From the NCBI RefSeq assembly GCF_014858005.1, contig NZ_JACYOT010000013.1, forward strand, positions 62,001-126,000: a stretch of 64,000 bases of DNA, written 5' to 3'. Shown here piece after piece: positions 8,862 through 17,010 of the stretch (the stretch's first letter is position 1; every line of letters starts with the position of its first letter). A program made the position numbers and the translations under genes. The stretch comes from Propioniciclava soli (GTDB taxonomy: Bacteria; Actinomycetota; Actinomycetes; Propionibacteriales; Propionibacteriaceae). The notes below the pieces were generated by a model that worked only from the letters and a program-made list of their open reading frames with translations, did no database searches and was not told where the DNA came from.

Positions 8862-10538
8862 GTGTCGACCGTCCACCCCAGCGCCCTCGCCGAGCCGGAC
8901 CTCGCGCCCGGCGACCCGGCTCGGGCCGACGGAGTCTCCTCACCCGACGACGCGGAACGGGAGCAGACCCCCCAGGAGCGCAGCGAACGGCTGGCGTTCC
9001 GCCGCGGCGTGTCGCTGCTGGTGTTGACCCTGCTGGTGCCGGGCTCGGCCCAGGTGATCGCGGGCGGCAAGGGGCTGGGGCGGTTCGCGATGCGGCTGTG
9101 GCTGGGAGTGCTCGGCGTCCTCGGATTGTTCGCCCTGCTGTTCGCACTCCACCGCAACGCCGCGATCGCCGTCTACGCCCACCCCTTCACGCAGTGGCTC
9201 GGCTCCAGCGTCGTGCTGGTGCTCGGCATCGGCTGGGCGCTGCTGCTCCTGGACGCCTGGCGGCTCTCCCGGCCGGGCCTCATGGGCCGGCCCCGCACGT
9301 ACTGGATGGCCGCCCTCGCCGGGGTGCTGGCGCTCGGCCTGGCGGCCGGGGCCACGCAGGTCTCGGCGCTCGGGCGCTCGCAGGCCACCCTGTTCGGCAG
9401 CGTGTTCGCCGGCGGCGGGTTCACCGCGCCGACCGACGGGCGCATCAACGTGCTGCTCATCGGGGCCGACGCTGAGCCCGACCGCCCCGGCATCCGCACC
9501 GACACCATGATGGTGGCCTCGGTCAGCGCCACCACCGGGCGCACCGTGCTGTTCAGCCTGCCCCGCAACCTGCAGTGGGCGCCCTTCCCGGCGGACTCGC
9601 CGTTGCGCGAGCTGTACCCGAAGGGCTACTGGTGTGAGGACCAGTCGTGCCTGCTGAATGCCGTCTACAACCTCGCCGAGCAACACCCCGACCTCTACCC
9701 GGGGGCGGAGCGCCCGGGCCTGGTGGCGCTCCGCGAGGTCGTCTCCGAGATTCTGGGGCTGCGCATCAACTACCACGCCATGATCGACATGACGGGTTTC
9801 GAGCAGCTCATCGACGCCATGGGCGGGGTGACGCTCGACATCGCCAAGGCGGTGCCCATCGGAGGGGGCAGCGCGCCGGTGGAGGGCTACATCCAACCCG
9901 GTGAGAACGTGCGGCTCGGCGGGTTCGAGGCGCTGTGGTTCGCCCGCAGCCGGCACGGGGCGTCCGACTACGAACGCATGGCCCGGCAGAAGTGCATCGT
10001 CAATGCGGTGGCCAAGCAGGCGACACCGACGACGCTCATCACGCGCTTCAACGAGCTGGCCGCGGCGGGGGCGTCCGTGCTGACCACCGACGTGCCCACA
10101 TCGGAGATCGGCCGCCTCGTCGAGCTCGCGGACGCCGGGCGGCGCCTCCCCATCGCCTCGGTGAGCTTCGCCCCTCCCCTGATCGAGCCCGTGAAGCCCG
10201 ACTTCGCCGTCATCACGGACACGGTCGACGAGCAGATCCGGGCCTCCGTCGCGGCCGACGAGGACGCCGCGCGCGCCGCGGCCCAGGCGGCGGCGGCCGA
10301 GCAGGCGGGCGACGAGCAGGCCGACACCGCCCAGGCCGGCGCGGCGCCGGCCCAGGCCGCACCGGCGGAAGGTGCTCCGGCCCAGGCCGCTCCGACGGAG
10401 GCGGCACCCCAGGGCGAGCCGGCTGCGGCCACGGAACCGACGGAGGTGGTGGTCGCGGACGCGGGTCCCTCGGGCACGGGCGGGTTCAGCGAGGAGCGGC
10501 AGACCGACGACCTCACCGCGATCTGCAGCGTCGACTGA
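8862..10538 (+). CDS. LytR-CpsA-Psr (LCP) family cell-wall glycopolymer transferase
   Basis: Membrane enzyme that transfers lipid-linked glycopolymers (such as arabinogalactan or teichoic-acid-like polymers) to peptidoglycan. The LCP domain spans roughly 190-375 of 558 residues, with INVLLIGAD, the IRTDTMM motif, FSLPRN and RSRHGASDYERMARQ carrying the conserved Arg and Asp residues. Ahead of it are about four hydrophobic segments (about 48-165), more than the single anchor usual for the family. The tail (about 450-540) is Ala/Gln/Pro/Glu-rich and probably disordered. AGGAG at 8851-8855 directly abuts ATG 8856, so the GTG six bases later is the better start. Confidence 0.9.
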   Translation: MSTVHPSALAEPDLAPGDPARADGVSSPDDAEREQTPQERSERLAFRRGVSLLVLTLLVPGSAQVIAGGKGLGRFAMRLWLGVLGVLGLFALLFALHRNAAIAVYAHPFTQWLGSSVVLVLGIGWALLLLDAWRLSRPGLMGRPRTYWMAALAGVLALGLAAGATQVSALGRSQATLFGSVFAGGGFTAPTDGRINVLLIGADAEPDRPGIRTDTMMVASVSATTGRTVLFSLPRNLQWAPFPADSPLRELYPKGYWCEDQSCLLNAVYNLAEQHPDLYPGAERPGLVALREVVSEILGLRINYHAMIDMTGFEQLIDAMGGVTLDIAKAVPIGGGSAPVEGYIQPGENVRLGGFEALWFARSRHGASDYERMARQKCIVNAVAKQATPTTLITRFNELAAAGASVLTTDVPTSEIGRLVELADAGRRLPIASVSFAPPLIEPVKPDFAVITDTVDEQIRASVAADEDAARAAAQAAAAEQAGDEQADTAQAGAAPAQAAPAEGAPAQAAPTEAAPQGEPAAATEPTEVVVADAGPSGTGGFSEERQTDDLTAICSVD

Positions 10539-10550
10539 ACCGGGGCGGCC

Positions 10551-11429
10551 TCAGGTGAGGGTGCCCTCACCCATGATCGCGAACAGATGGGCGCCGACGG
10601 CGTCCACGAGCGTGCGACCCTCGTCGAAGGTGGGCATGCGGCACATGATGGCGGCGGTGTAGTCGCGCCCTTCGCCGACGACGTGGCCGATTGAGTTGAC
10701 CGCCCAGAGCTGGTCGAGGGACTGGAACTGCACCCAGCCGTTCTTCATCTGCACGTGGACGTGGCTGCCGCGGTCGTGGCCCACGCCCCAGGTCTGCTCG
10801 GCATTGGTCTTGCTCATCAGGTCGAGCAGGTACATCCGGTCCTCGGTGGCCACCGCGGGCGTCCCGTCGACGAGAGCGTCGACGAGGGCGCGCTGGTCGT
10901 CGGGGGTCGTGTTGGTCCAGGACCAGAACTCGCTGCGGTCGTCGCCGTGGGTGTCGGGCAGGCCGAGCTCGGCGGCCAGCTCGGTGTAGGGCTGCTTGCC
11001 GCCGACCCATGCCCACAGCGCGTCCGCGGCGTCGTTGTCGGAGTTGATGATCGCCTGGGAGGCCAGGCCGTACTGCTCGAAGGTCAGCTGCTCACCGGCG
11101 GCCCGCGCCCGGCGCAGCGCCAGGAGCACGATCATGACCTTGGCGATCGAGGCGCTCTGGGTGGCGTAGTCGCCGCGGTAGGCGTAGGTCGCGCCGCTGC
11201 GCAGGTCGCGCACCGACAGACCGAGCAGGTCGGTGTTGGCCGAGGCAGTCGTCATCATCGCTTCGAGCTGTTCGCGGACGGTGCCGCCGGCGTCCGGCAC
11301 GGGTGTCGGCAGCACGAGCTGTGTGGCGGGGTTGGCACACCCGCCCAGGCCCAGCCCGGCCAACCCCGCGCCCGCCAGGCCGAGCAGGAGGGTGCGGCGG
11401 GTGAGGGGTGGGGTCATGGCGTCCATCAT
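10551..11429 (-). CDS. serine hydrolase lipoprotein, class A beta-lactamase-like
   Basis: Exported penicillin-recognising or beta-lactamase-related hydrolase of 292 residues. The N-terminus has a twin-arginine-like LTRRTLLLG signal followed by a lipobox ending GLGGC. The SxxK motif SIAK and the SDN motif (NSDND) are clear; KNG takes the place of KTG. Class A enzymes and D-alanyl-D-alanine peptidase-like proteins share this set, so the substrate is open. The ATG at 11429 overlaps the stop of the upstream TIGR03089 gene (ATGA), indicating coupling. Confidence 0.8.
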   Translation of the reverse strand: MMDAMTPPLTRRTLLLGLAGAGLAGLGLGGCANPATQLVLPTPVPDAGGTVREQLEAMMTTASANTDLLGLSVRDLRSGATYAYRGDYATQSASIAKVMIVLLALRRARAAGEQLTFEQYGLASQAIINSDNDAADALWAWVGGKQPYTELAAELGLPDTHGDDRSEFWSWTNTTPDDQRALVDALVDGTPAVATEDRMYLLDLMSKTNAEQTWGVGHDRGSHVHVQMKNGWVQFQSLDQLWAVNSIGHVVGEGRDYTAAIMCRMPTFDEGRTLVDAVGAHLFAIMGEGTLT

Positions 11430-12127
11430 GGCAGCAGCCGTGCGTGCTCCGAGGCCGCCACGCGCCCGGCATCCACCTCCGGGTCGTCCACCAGCACCAC
11501 CGAACCGCCGCCGAGCACCGCGCCGGCGAGGAGGGTCAGCGCGGTCGCGGCGTCCGGTGCGGCGGCGCAGACGCGTTCGGTGACGGACGCGAGCGCAGCG
11601 ACGTCGGCGTGGGTGCGGACGCCGGCGTGGTCGAACCAGGCCGGGGCGTCGGGGTCGGTGGGCACGCCGGGGAAGAAGTCGGGCTGGGCGAGGGCCTCCC
11701 CGGCGAAGTCGGCCACCCCGGCGGGCAGATCGCCCAGGGGGCGTCCCCACGGGTCGAGCGAGCAGGCGTAGGTCACGTCGCCGACGGGCGCGGGCTCGCG
11801 CGGCCCGATGACGGCCAGATCGGCACCGGCGGCGTCCGCGCGGGACGCGACGCGGACGCTCAGGCCCGCCCGCCAGCAGGCGAACGGCCACACCCAGGCC
11901 ATCCAGTGGGCGGGGGCCTCACCCAGGACGGGCAGGGCGACATCGGCGTCCGGCTCGAGATCCAGCTCACCCAGCAGGTTCGCTGTCTTGTCGACCCAGT
12001 TCGCGAAGCTGGCGACGGAGAGTTCGGTCCGCGCGCCCCCGGGGCCGTAGTGGGTGAGCAGGACGGCGCCGCCGTCGCGGGCCGCACGGTGGTGCAACTG
12101 GCTGCTGACGGGCGTTGCGTGGGGCAC
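11426..12127 (-). CDS. TIGR03089 family protein
   Basis: Actinobacterial protein of 233 residues related to the N-terminal part of AMP-binding (acyl-adenylating) enzymes but too short to hold a complete adenylation domain; function unknown. The start GTG 12127 lies 6 nt after a minus-strand TAAGCT hexamer. It is divergent from GDP-mannose pyrophosphorylase, and neighbours LCP and wall-sugar genes as Rv3268 does in mycobacteria. Confidence 0.75.
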   Translation of the reverse strand: MPHATPVSSQLHHRAARDGGAVLLTHYGPGGARTELSVASFANWVDKTANLLGELDLEPDADVALPVLGEAPAHWMAWVWPFACWRAGLSVRVASRADAAGADLAVIGPREPAPVGDVTYACSLDPWGRPLGDLPAGVADFAGEALAQPDFFPGVPTDPDAPAWFDHAGVRTHADVAALASVTERVCAAAPDAATALTLLAGAVLGGGSVVLVDDPEVDAGRVAASEHARLLP

Positions 12128-12133
12128 GGCGCC

Positions 12134-12139
12134 AGCTTA
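12134..12139 (-). promoter_or_regulatory. -10 hexamer of TIGR03089 gene (leaderless)
   Basis: On the minus strand TAAGCT ends 6 nt before GTG 12127. It is back to back with the manC hexamer at 12148-12153. Confidence 0.5.
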
Positions 12140-12147
12140 GGCGCCGG

Positions 12148-12153
12148 TAGCAT
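12148..12153 (+). promoter_or_regulatory. -10 hexamer of GDP-mannose pyrophosphorylase (leaderless)
   Basis: TAGCAT ends 7 nt before ATG 12161. The alternative ATG 12152 overlaps this hexamer, which argues for 12161 as the start. Confidence 0.5.
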
Positions 12154-12160
12154 GACCGCC

Positions 12161-13237
12161 ATGCGTTACGTCGTGATCATGGCGGGCGGGTCCGGCACAC
12201 GCCTGTGGCCCCTCTCGCGGCAGGGGACCCCGAAGCAGCTGCTGCCGCTCATCGGGGGGCGGAGTCTGCTCCGGCTGGCCTATGAGCGGGCCGTTGAGCT
12301 GGTCCCCGCCGAGCGGGTGCTCGTGGTCACCGGCGCAGCCCACCTCGACGCCGTGCGGGCCGACCTGCCGGAGGTGGCGGAGGCCAACCTGCTCGGCGAG
12401 CCCGTCGGACGCGACTCCCTCAACGCGATGGCGTGGCCCGCGGCCGTGCTCGCCCGGCGCGACCCCGACGCGGTGATCGCACAGCTGACCGCCGATCAGC
12501 TGATCGAGCCGCTCGACGCATTCGTCACGGCAGTCGATGCGGCGTTCCGGCTGGCCGAGGCCAAGCCGGACGCCCTCGTCACGCTGGGTGTGGTGCCCAC
12601 CTCGGCCCACACGGGGTACGGCTACCTGCAGCGGGGCGACGCGGTGGCGGGGTTCGCGGGGGCCTGCGTCGTGCGCGAGTTCCGCGAGAAGCCGGACGCG
12701 CAGACCGCGGCCGCCTATGTCGCGTCCGGTGACTTCTGGTGGAACGCCGGCATGTTCGTCTTCCGGGCCGCCACCTTCCTGGAGCAGGTGCGGCTGCTGG
12801 AGCCCGCGGTGCACGCCGGCGTCCTCGGCCTGGCCGAGGCGCCGGAGAGGCTGGGTGAGGTCTTCGGGACCTTGAAGAGGATCTCGGTCGACTACGCCGT
12901 GTTCGAGCCGGTGAGTCGCGGGCAGGGCTCGGCGCGGGTGCTGGCCGTCCCGTTGCCGATCTCGTGGAAGGACGTGGGCGGCTATGCGAGCCTCGCCGAG
13001 GTGCTCGAGCACGACGACGACGGCAACACGGTCGATGGACGGGGGCTGGCCGTCGACACCACGGACAGCCTCGTGATGAACACCGACGAGGGACACGTCG
13101 TGGCCGTCCTCGGCGTGACCGGTCTGGTCGTGGTGCACACGCCCGACGCCACGTTGGTGACCACGCTGGAGCACGCCGAGCAGGTCAAGGGTCTGGTGGC
13201 GCGCGTCGCCGAGACCGCTGGGCCCGAATTCGTCTGA
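12161..13237 (+). CDS. manC: mannose-1-phosphate guanylyltransferase
   Basis: Makes GDP-mannose from mannose-1-phosphate and GTP for mannosylated wall lipids and glycans. The 358 residues start with the nucleotidyltransferase signature VIMAGGSGTRLWPLSR and continue with TPKQLLPL; GYGYLQRG, FREKPD, WWNAGMF and ISVDYAVFE are conserved family positions. It is the short form without the C-terminal isomerase domain. In-frame ATG 12152 is an alternative start. Together with the phosphomannomutase at 15461 it gives a mannose activation route. Confidence 0.92.
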   Translation: MRYVVIMAGGSGTRLWPLSRQGTPKQLLPLIGGRSLLRLAYERAVELVPAERVLVVTGAAHLDAVRADLPEVAEANLLGEPVGRDSLNAMAWPAAVLARRDPDAVIAQLTADQLIEPLDAFVTAVDAAFRLAEAKPDALVTLGVVPTSAHTGYGYLQRGDAVAGFAGACVVREFREKPDAQTAAAYVASGDFWWNAGMFVFRAATFLEQVRLLEPAVHAGVLGLAEAPERLGEVFGTLKRISVDYAVFEPVSRGQGSARVLAVPLPISWKDVGGYASLAEVLEHDDDGNTVDGRGLAVDTTDSLVMNTDEGHVVAVLGVTGLVVVHTPDATLVTTLEHAEQVKGLVARVAETAGPEFV

Positions 13238-13265
13238 TCGATCGCGGGAGCGAACTGACCCGAGC

Positions 13266-13287
13266 GGTGCCGGCGCGGCCGGTCACC
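13266..13287. terminator. possible hairpin after manC
   Basis: GGTGCCGGC and GCCGGTCACC form a 9-bp stem with one bulged T and a 3-nt loop just before the next gene. No T-run follows. Confidence 0.25.
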
Positions 13288-13291
13288 GGGG

Positions 13292-13987
13292 ATGGAGTGT
13301 GTGGTGGTTGACAACCTGAGGCGTCTGCGGGAGCCGGCAGCGTGGGTCGTCCTCGCGGTGACCGCGGCCAGCATCGTGCTGGCACTGGTGCGGTTCGGCG
13401 TGGCGGTGAGCCTGGGGGAGCCGTTCACCCCAGCGGCGCAGACCGTGGCGCTCGACGCGATGAACCTGACCCTCGTGGTGGTGGTCGTGGGGCTCGCCTG
13501 GGCCTGCGTGTTCGTGGCGCCCCCCACCCCTCGTGCCCGGCGGGTCGTGCTGCTCAGCGCGGTGATCGTCACGCTCGGCACCCTGCTGACCCTGGCGGGG
13601 GCCGTGGCGGCGGTCGTCAGCGCCGTCGGCGGGGCGCTGGGGGTGGTGCTCGAACTGGTCGGGGGACTGCTGGACATCATCCTCAAGGGCGTCGGCGCCG
13701 TGACCCTGTGGCTGGTGCACCGCGGCCTGCGCGGGGGGCGTATCGGAGTTGCCGCCGTGGAGCCCGCGCCCGCCGTGGCCGCCGTCGAGGTGGCCCCGGA
13801 GCCGCCCCGAGCGCCGACCACGTGGACGCCGGACGCGGCGGCCGGCAGCGTGTGGACCTCGGCCTCGGACGCTGCCGCCGGCGCCCCCGCCAGTGGCTTC
13901 GGCCGGCAGGGTGACCAGGCCGGCTGGCACCCGGTGGCGCGTCCCGACGACCCGCACGACACGGATTCTCCACCGAACCGGCTCTGA
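13292..13987 (+). CDS. hypothetical membrane protein
   Basis: A 231-residue protein of no recognised family. Hydrophobic segments are seen at about 17-37, 51-74, 85-108 and 112-135, followed by a hydrophilic Ala/Pro/Trp-rich tail of about 85 residues that is probably cytoplasmic and disordered. The start is uncertain: ATG 13292 or the GTGs at 13301 and 13304 are possible. It lies between manC and whiB2 on the same strand. Confidence 0.65.
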   Translation: MECVVVDNLRRLREPAAWVVLAVTAASIVLALVRFGVAVSLGEPFTPAAQTVALDAMNLTLVVVVVGLAWACVFVAPPTPRARRVVLLSAVIVTLGTLLTLAGAVAAVVSAVGGALGVVLELVGGLLDIILKGVGAVTLWLVHRGLRGGRIGVAAVEPAPAVAAVEVAPEPPRAPTTWTPDAAAGSVWTSASDAAAGAPASGFGRQGDQAGWHPVARPDDPHDTDSPPNRL

Positions 13988-14052
13988 CTGCACGCTCCGT
14001 CCGCTCGGGCCGGCGACACGCCGGCGTTGTGGATACTGAAATCCACCCGGGC

Positions 14053-14082
14053 TTGACGAACGGCTAATGACACGGGTGTAAT
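14053..14082 (+). promoter_or_regulatory. putative whiB2 promoter
   Basis: TTGACG (14053-14058) and TGTAAT (14077-14082) are separated by 18 bases, upstream of a GAGGAGGT ribosome site at 14112-14119. This gives a leadered mRNA, unlike most neighbours. Confidence 0.35.
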
Positions 14083-14129
14083 TCAGGTGTCAAGCATGAA
14101 GGCGGCGCGTCGAGGAGGTACACCGGACC

Positions 14130-14387
14130 ATGCGCGAACTGATGATCGTGGTGCCGGAGGACGAAGGAGTCCTCGGCTGGCAGGAGCGGGCGCTGTGCGC
14201 CCAGACCGACCCGGAGGCGTTCTTCCCCGAGAAGGGTGGCTCCACGCGCGAGGCGAAGAAGGTGTGCCAGACGTGTGAGGTGCGCGCCGACTGCCTCGAA
14301 TACGCTCTCGAGCACGACGAGCGGTTCGGCATCTGGGGTGGCCTCTCCGAGCGCGAGCGGCGCCAGCTCAAGCGGCGGGCGGTCTGA
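14130..14387 (+). CDS. whiB2: WhiB2/WhmD-type iron-sulfur transcriptional regulator
   Basis: An 85-residue Wbl protein with a [4Fe-4S] cluster that controls septation and division in relatives. The four cluster ligands are C23, C46, C49 and C55 (CxxC in CQTC), followed by GIWGG at 67-71 and a basic C-terminus RRQLKRR. WhmD-specific wording (WQERALCAQTDPEAFFPEKG) supports the WhiB2 assignment. It sits beside the metallopeptidase-like gene and DUF3499 as Rv3260c does next to Rv3259-Rv3258c. Confidence 0.93.
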   Translation: MRELMIVVPEDEGVLGWQERALCAQTDPEAFFPEKGGSTREAKKVCQTCEVRADCLEYALEHDERFGIWGGLSERERRQLKRRAV

Positions 14388-14537
14388 GCCGCTGGGGTGG
14401 GACCGCACCAACGGATCCACGCCCCCATTGGTGAATTGAGTCCTCGGGGCAGGGAGGCGACGGGGGCAGCGGTTTGAGAGGCGCCGGTGTACGAGAAGTG
14501 CCGGTGATCGAGGGCTGCCGGCGGTCACCGGGTGGCG

Positions 14538-14990
14538 TCAGTCGTCCCAGTCGTCCTCGGAGCCCCGGTGCCCCAGCGGATCGATCTCGTCCACCGCGAT
14601 GCCGGTGGCCTCGCTGAGCTGCTCGACGATCGTGCGGAAAACCAAGATGCGCAGCCCGCGGCGCGTCCGGGCCCGCCGTTCGAGCGGGCGTCGGTAGACC
14701 ACCACGGTGCCGTTGGTGTTCGGTGTGGCGGACACGGCGGCGGCCAGCGGGACGCGGTTCGGCGCCCAGGCGGGGATCACGCCCGGCACGTCCTCGACGC
14801 CGATGTCGATGCCGGCCAGGGCGCGGGGGCAGTGGTCGGAGATCTGGGTCAGCGCGTCGTGCACGCACATCGTGAAGTACTCGGCCTTGTTCTGCCGCCC
14901 ACGCAGGGGGGCGGGCGCGCCGGTGTAGGGGTTGGGGAGCGCGAGGCGTCCGCGCAGGCCGCGCTGGTGCCGGTCACGTGCAGAACCCAT
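14538..14990 (-). CDS. metallopeptidase-family protein without HExxH motif
   Basis: A 150-residue protein that resembles the zincin-like family (PF06262) by its position next to whiB2 and its architecture, with VEDVP and LVVYRRPLE-like segments. Where active members carry HExxH, this one reads FRTIVEQLSEATG, so no zinc-binding helix is visible. The C-terminus is acidic (GSEDDWDD). The start ATG 14990 follows a minus-strand TACAGT by 6 nt. A structural or regulatory role is more likely than proteolysis. Confidence 0.65.
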   Translation of the reverse strand: MGSARDRHQRGLRGRLALPNPYTGAPAPLRGRQNKAEYFTMCVHDALTQISDHCPRALAGIDIGVEDVPGVIPAWAPNRVPLAAAVSATPNTNGTVVVYRRPLERRARTRRGLRILVFRTIVEQLSEATGIAVDEIDPLGHRGSEDDWDD

Positions 14991-14996
14991 GGCCGA

Positions 14997-15002
14997 ACTG
15001 TA
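14997..15002 (-). promoter_or_regulatory. -10 hexamer of metallopeptidase-like gene (leaderless)
   Basis: Minus-strand TACAGT ends 6 nt before ATG 14990, with no ribosome site between. Confidence 0.5.
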
Positions 15003-15057
15003 GACGCTCGCGCAGCGACACCCCGCCCCAATACCCCGGGGGCGGCACGTCGACGGG

Positions 15058-15063
15058 TAGCGT
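15058..15063 (+). promoter_or_regulatory. -10 hexamer of DUF3499 gene (leaderless)
   Basis: TAGCGT ends 7 nt before GTG 15071. Confidence 0.5.
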
Positions 15064-15070
15064 GCAGCGG

Positions 15071-15451
15071 GTGAAGCCGCGCCAGTGCTCCCGGACGGGC
15101 TGTCAGCGACGCTCGGTGGCCACGTTGACCTACGTCTACGCCGATTCGGTGGCCGTCATCGGCCCGTTGGCGCTGCGCGCCGAGCCGGGCACCTACGACC
15201 TGTGCGAGCAGCACGGCGCCACGGTCTCGACGCCGCGCGGCTGGGAGCTCATCCGCCTGCCCCTGGATGACGCGGACCCGGGCCCGCACCACGATGACCT
15301 GCTCGCGCTGGCCGACGCCGTGCGCGAGGTGGGCTTCACCTGGGACGCCCCCGCCACGGCCCCCGCGGCACCGGCGGGTCCCCAGCCGGCCCTGACGCGA
15401 CGCAAGGGGCACCTCGGCGTCGTGGCGGATCCGGGTGACGCGGCCCGGTAG
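15071..15451 (+). CDS. DUF3499 domain protein
   Basis: Actinobacterial protein of 126 residues, function unknown. The N-terminus has a CSRTGCQRRSVATLTYVYADS segment with two Cys, and a third Cys and a His occur in LCEQHG, so a small metal-binding site is possible. GTG 15071 was chosen because the family starts immediately before the first Cys and the leaderless hexamer is 7 nt away. Its TAG stop forms the first three bases of the manB -10. Confidence 0.82.
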   Translation: MKPRQCSRTGCQRRSVATLTYVYADSVAVIGPLALRAEPGTYDLCEQHGATVSTPRGWELIRLPLDDADPGPHHDDLLALADAVREVGFTWDAPATAPAAPAGPQPALTRRKGHLGVVADPGDAAR

Positions 15452-15454
15452 GCT
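15449..15454 (+). promoter_or_regulatory. -10 hexamer of manB overlapping a stop codon
   Basis: TAGGCT ends 6 nt before GTG 15461; its TAG is also the DUF3499 stop codon. Confidence 0.6.
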
Positions 15455-15460
15455 GGGGCG

Positions 15461-16822
15461 GTGATCGACAGCGTCATCTTCAAGGCCAACGACATTCGGG
15501 GCGTCATCGGGGTCGACGGAGCGGAGTGGGATCTCGAGGGTGCCCGTCAGATCGGTGCCGCCTACGTGCACGTCTTCGACCTCGCGGGGCAGACCTTCGT
15601 GATGGGCCGCGACATGCGCGTCACCGGCCCGGAGGTGTCTGCGGCCTTCGCCGACGGGGCGTTGGCGCAGGGCGCGAACGTCATCGACGTGGGGCTGGCC
15701 AGCACCGATGCCCTCTGGTACGCCTCCGGCACCCTCGGGCTGCACGGGGTGCAGTTCACCGCCTCCCACAATCCGGCCAGCTACAACGGTGTGAAGTTCT
15801 GCCTCCCGGGGGCGGCCCCGGTGACCACCGACGACCTGCTCCGGCTGCGCGAGCGGGCGATGGGCGCTCCGATCCCCGACGCCGACAGCCGCGGCACGCT
15901 GACGCGGCAGGACATCCTCACCGGCTACAGCGAACACCTGCACTCGTTGGTGGACCTGACGGGCCTGCGGCCGCTCAAGGTCGTCGTGGACGCCGGCAAC
16001 GGCATGGCGGGCCTGACCACGCCGGCGGTCCTGGGCCCGCTGGGCCTGGAGCTCGTGCCGCTCTTCCTCGATCTCGACGGCACGTTCCCGAACCACATGC
16101 CCAACCCGCTGATCGAGGAGAACCTCGTGGACGCCCAGGCCGCCGTCCGTGCGCATGGCGCGGACCTGGCGCTGGTGTTCGACGGTGACGCCGACCGCTG
16201 CTTCGTCATCGACGAGCACGGTGAGGTCGTCAGCCCCTCCGTCATCACCGCGCTGATCGCCGCGCAGGAGTTGCGTCGCGAACCGGGCGGCACCATCGTC
16301 ATCAACACGATCACCTCGCGGGCGGTGGGGGAGGTCGTGGGTCGTCTGGGCGGTGAGTTGGTCATCAGCCACGTCGGCCACACGTCGGTGAAGGCGCACA
16401 TGGCCGCCCACGACGCCGTGTTCGGTGGCGAGCACTCCGCCCACTACTACTTCCGGGACTTCTGGGGCGCGGACACGGGCATGCTCGCCGCGCTGCACAT
16501 CCTGGCCATGCTCGGCCGGTCGGACGCCACCATGTCCGAGCTCGCGGGGCAGTTCGCCGGTTACGTCGGCTCGGGCGAGATCAACTCCGTCGTCGCGTCG
16601 GTGCCGCCGGTGCTGGCGCGCGTGGTTGCGGCGTTCGAGGGACGCGGCAGCATCGACACCGGCGACGGCGTCACGGTGGCCGGCGACGACTGGTGGGTGA
16701 ACGTGCGGCCGTCCAACACCGAACCGCTGTTGCGCCTGAACGTGGAGGCGCGCGACGCGGCGCACATGGCGGCGCTGCGCGACGAAGCACTGGCCATCAT
16801 CCGAGAAGGGAACCCCCAATGA
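15461..16822 (+). CDS. manB: phosphomannomutase/phosphoglucomutase
   Basis: Interconverts mannose-6-phosphate and mannose-1-phosphate, feeding GDP-mannose synthesis. The 453 residues carry the phosphoserine loop TASHNPASYNGVK (about 103-115), the metal loop FDGDADRCF (about 241-249), GGEHSAHYYF (about 324-333) for sugar binding and the RPSNTEPLLR phosphate site near 421-430. It is leaderless and overlaps the next gene by four bases (ATGA). Confidence 0.95.
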   Translation: MIDSVIFKANDIRGVIGVDGAEWDLEGARQIGAAYVHVFDLAGQTFVMGRDMRVTGPEVSAAFADGALAQGANVIDVGLASTDALWYASGTLGLHGVQFTASHNPASYNGVKFCLPGAAPVTTDDLLRLRERAMGAPIPDADSRGTLTRQDILTGYSEHLHSLVDLTGLRPLKVVVDAGNGMAGLTTPAVLGPLGLELVPLFLDLDGTFPNHMPNPLIEENLVDAQAAVRAHGADLALVFDGDADRCFVIDEHGEVVSPSVITALIAAQELRREPGGTIVINTITSRAVGEVVGRLGGELVISHVGHTSVKAHMAAHDAVFGGEHSAHYYFRDFWGADTGMLAALHILAMLGRSDATMSELAGQFAGYVGSGEINSVVASVPPVLARVVAAFEGRGSIDTGDGVTVAGDDWWVNVRPSNTEPLLRLNVEARDAAHMAALRDEALAIIREGNPQ

Positions 16823-17004
16823 GCGATCTCGTCCCCGGCGTCCTCGAACTGCTGGTCTGCCCCGCCTGCCGCGCGCAGCTCACGTGGGCCTACGAGGCGT
16901 CCGAGCTGGTGTGCACCGGCGCGGACTGCGGCCTGGCCTACCCGGTGCGTGGCGGCATCCCGATCCTCGTCATCGACGAGGCGCGGGCCCCGCACGGGAA
17001 CTGA
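16819..17004 (+). CDS. Trm112-like zinc-ribbon protein
   Basis: A 61-residue Trm112/UPF0434-type protein. It has LLVCPACR (CxxC) and a second pair in CTGADCGLAYPVRGGIPILV, the typical family ending. Trm112 proteins serve as small partners of methyltransferases in other organisms; here the role is unknown. It is coupled to manB through an ATGA overlap and precedes the SIS-like gene by 6 bases. Confidence 0.85.
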   Translation: MSDLVPGVLELLVCPACRAQLTWAYEASELVCTGADCGLAYPVRGGIPILVIDEARAPHGN

Positions 17005-17010
17005 CCCCCC

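Noticed and set aside
14849-16819. 656-codon minus frame over DUF3499 and manB
   Set aside because: Antisense to coupled genes with clear families and leaderless promoters.
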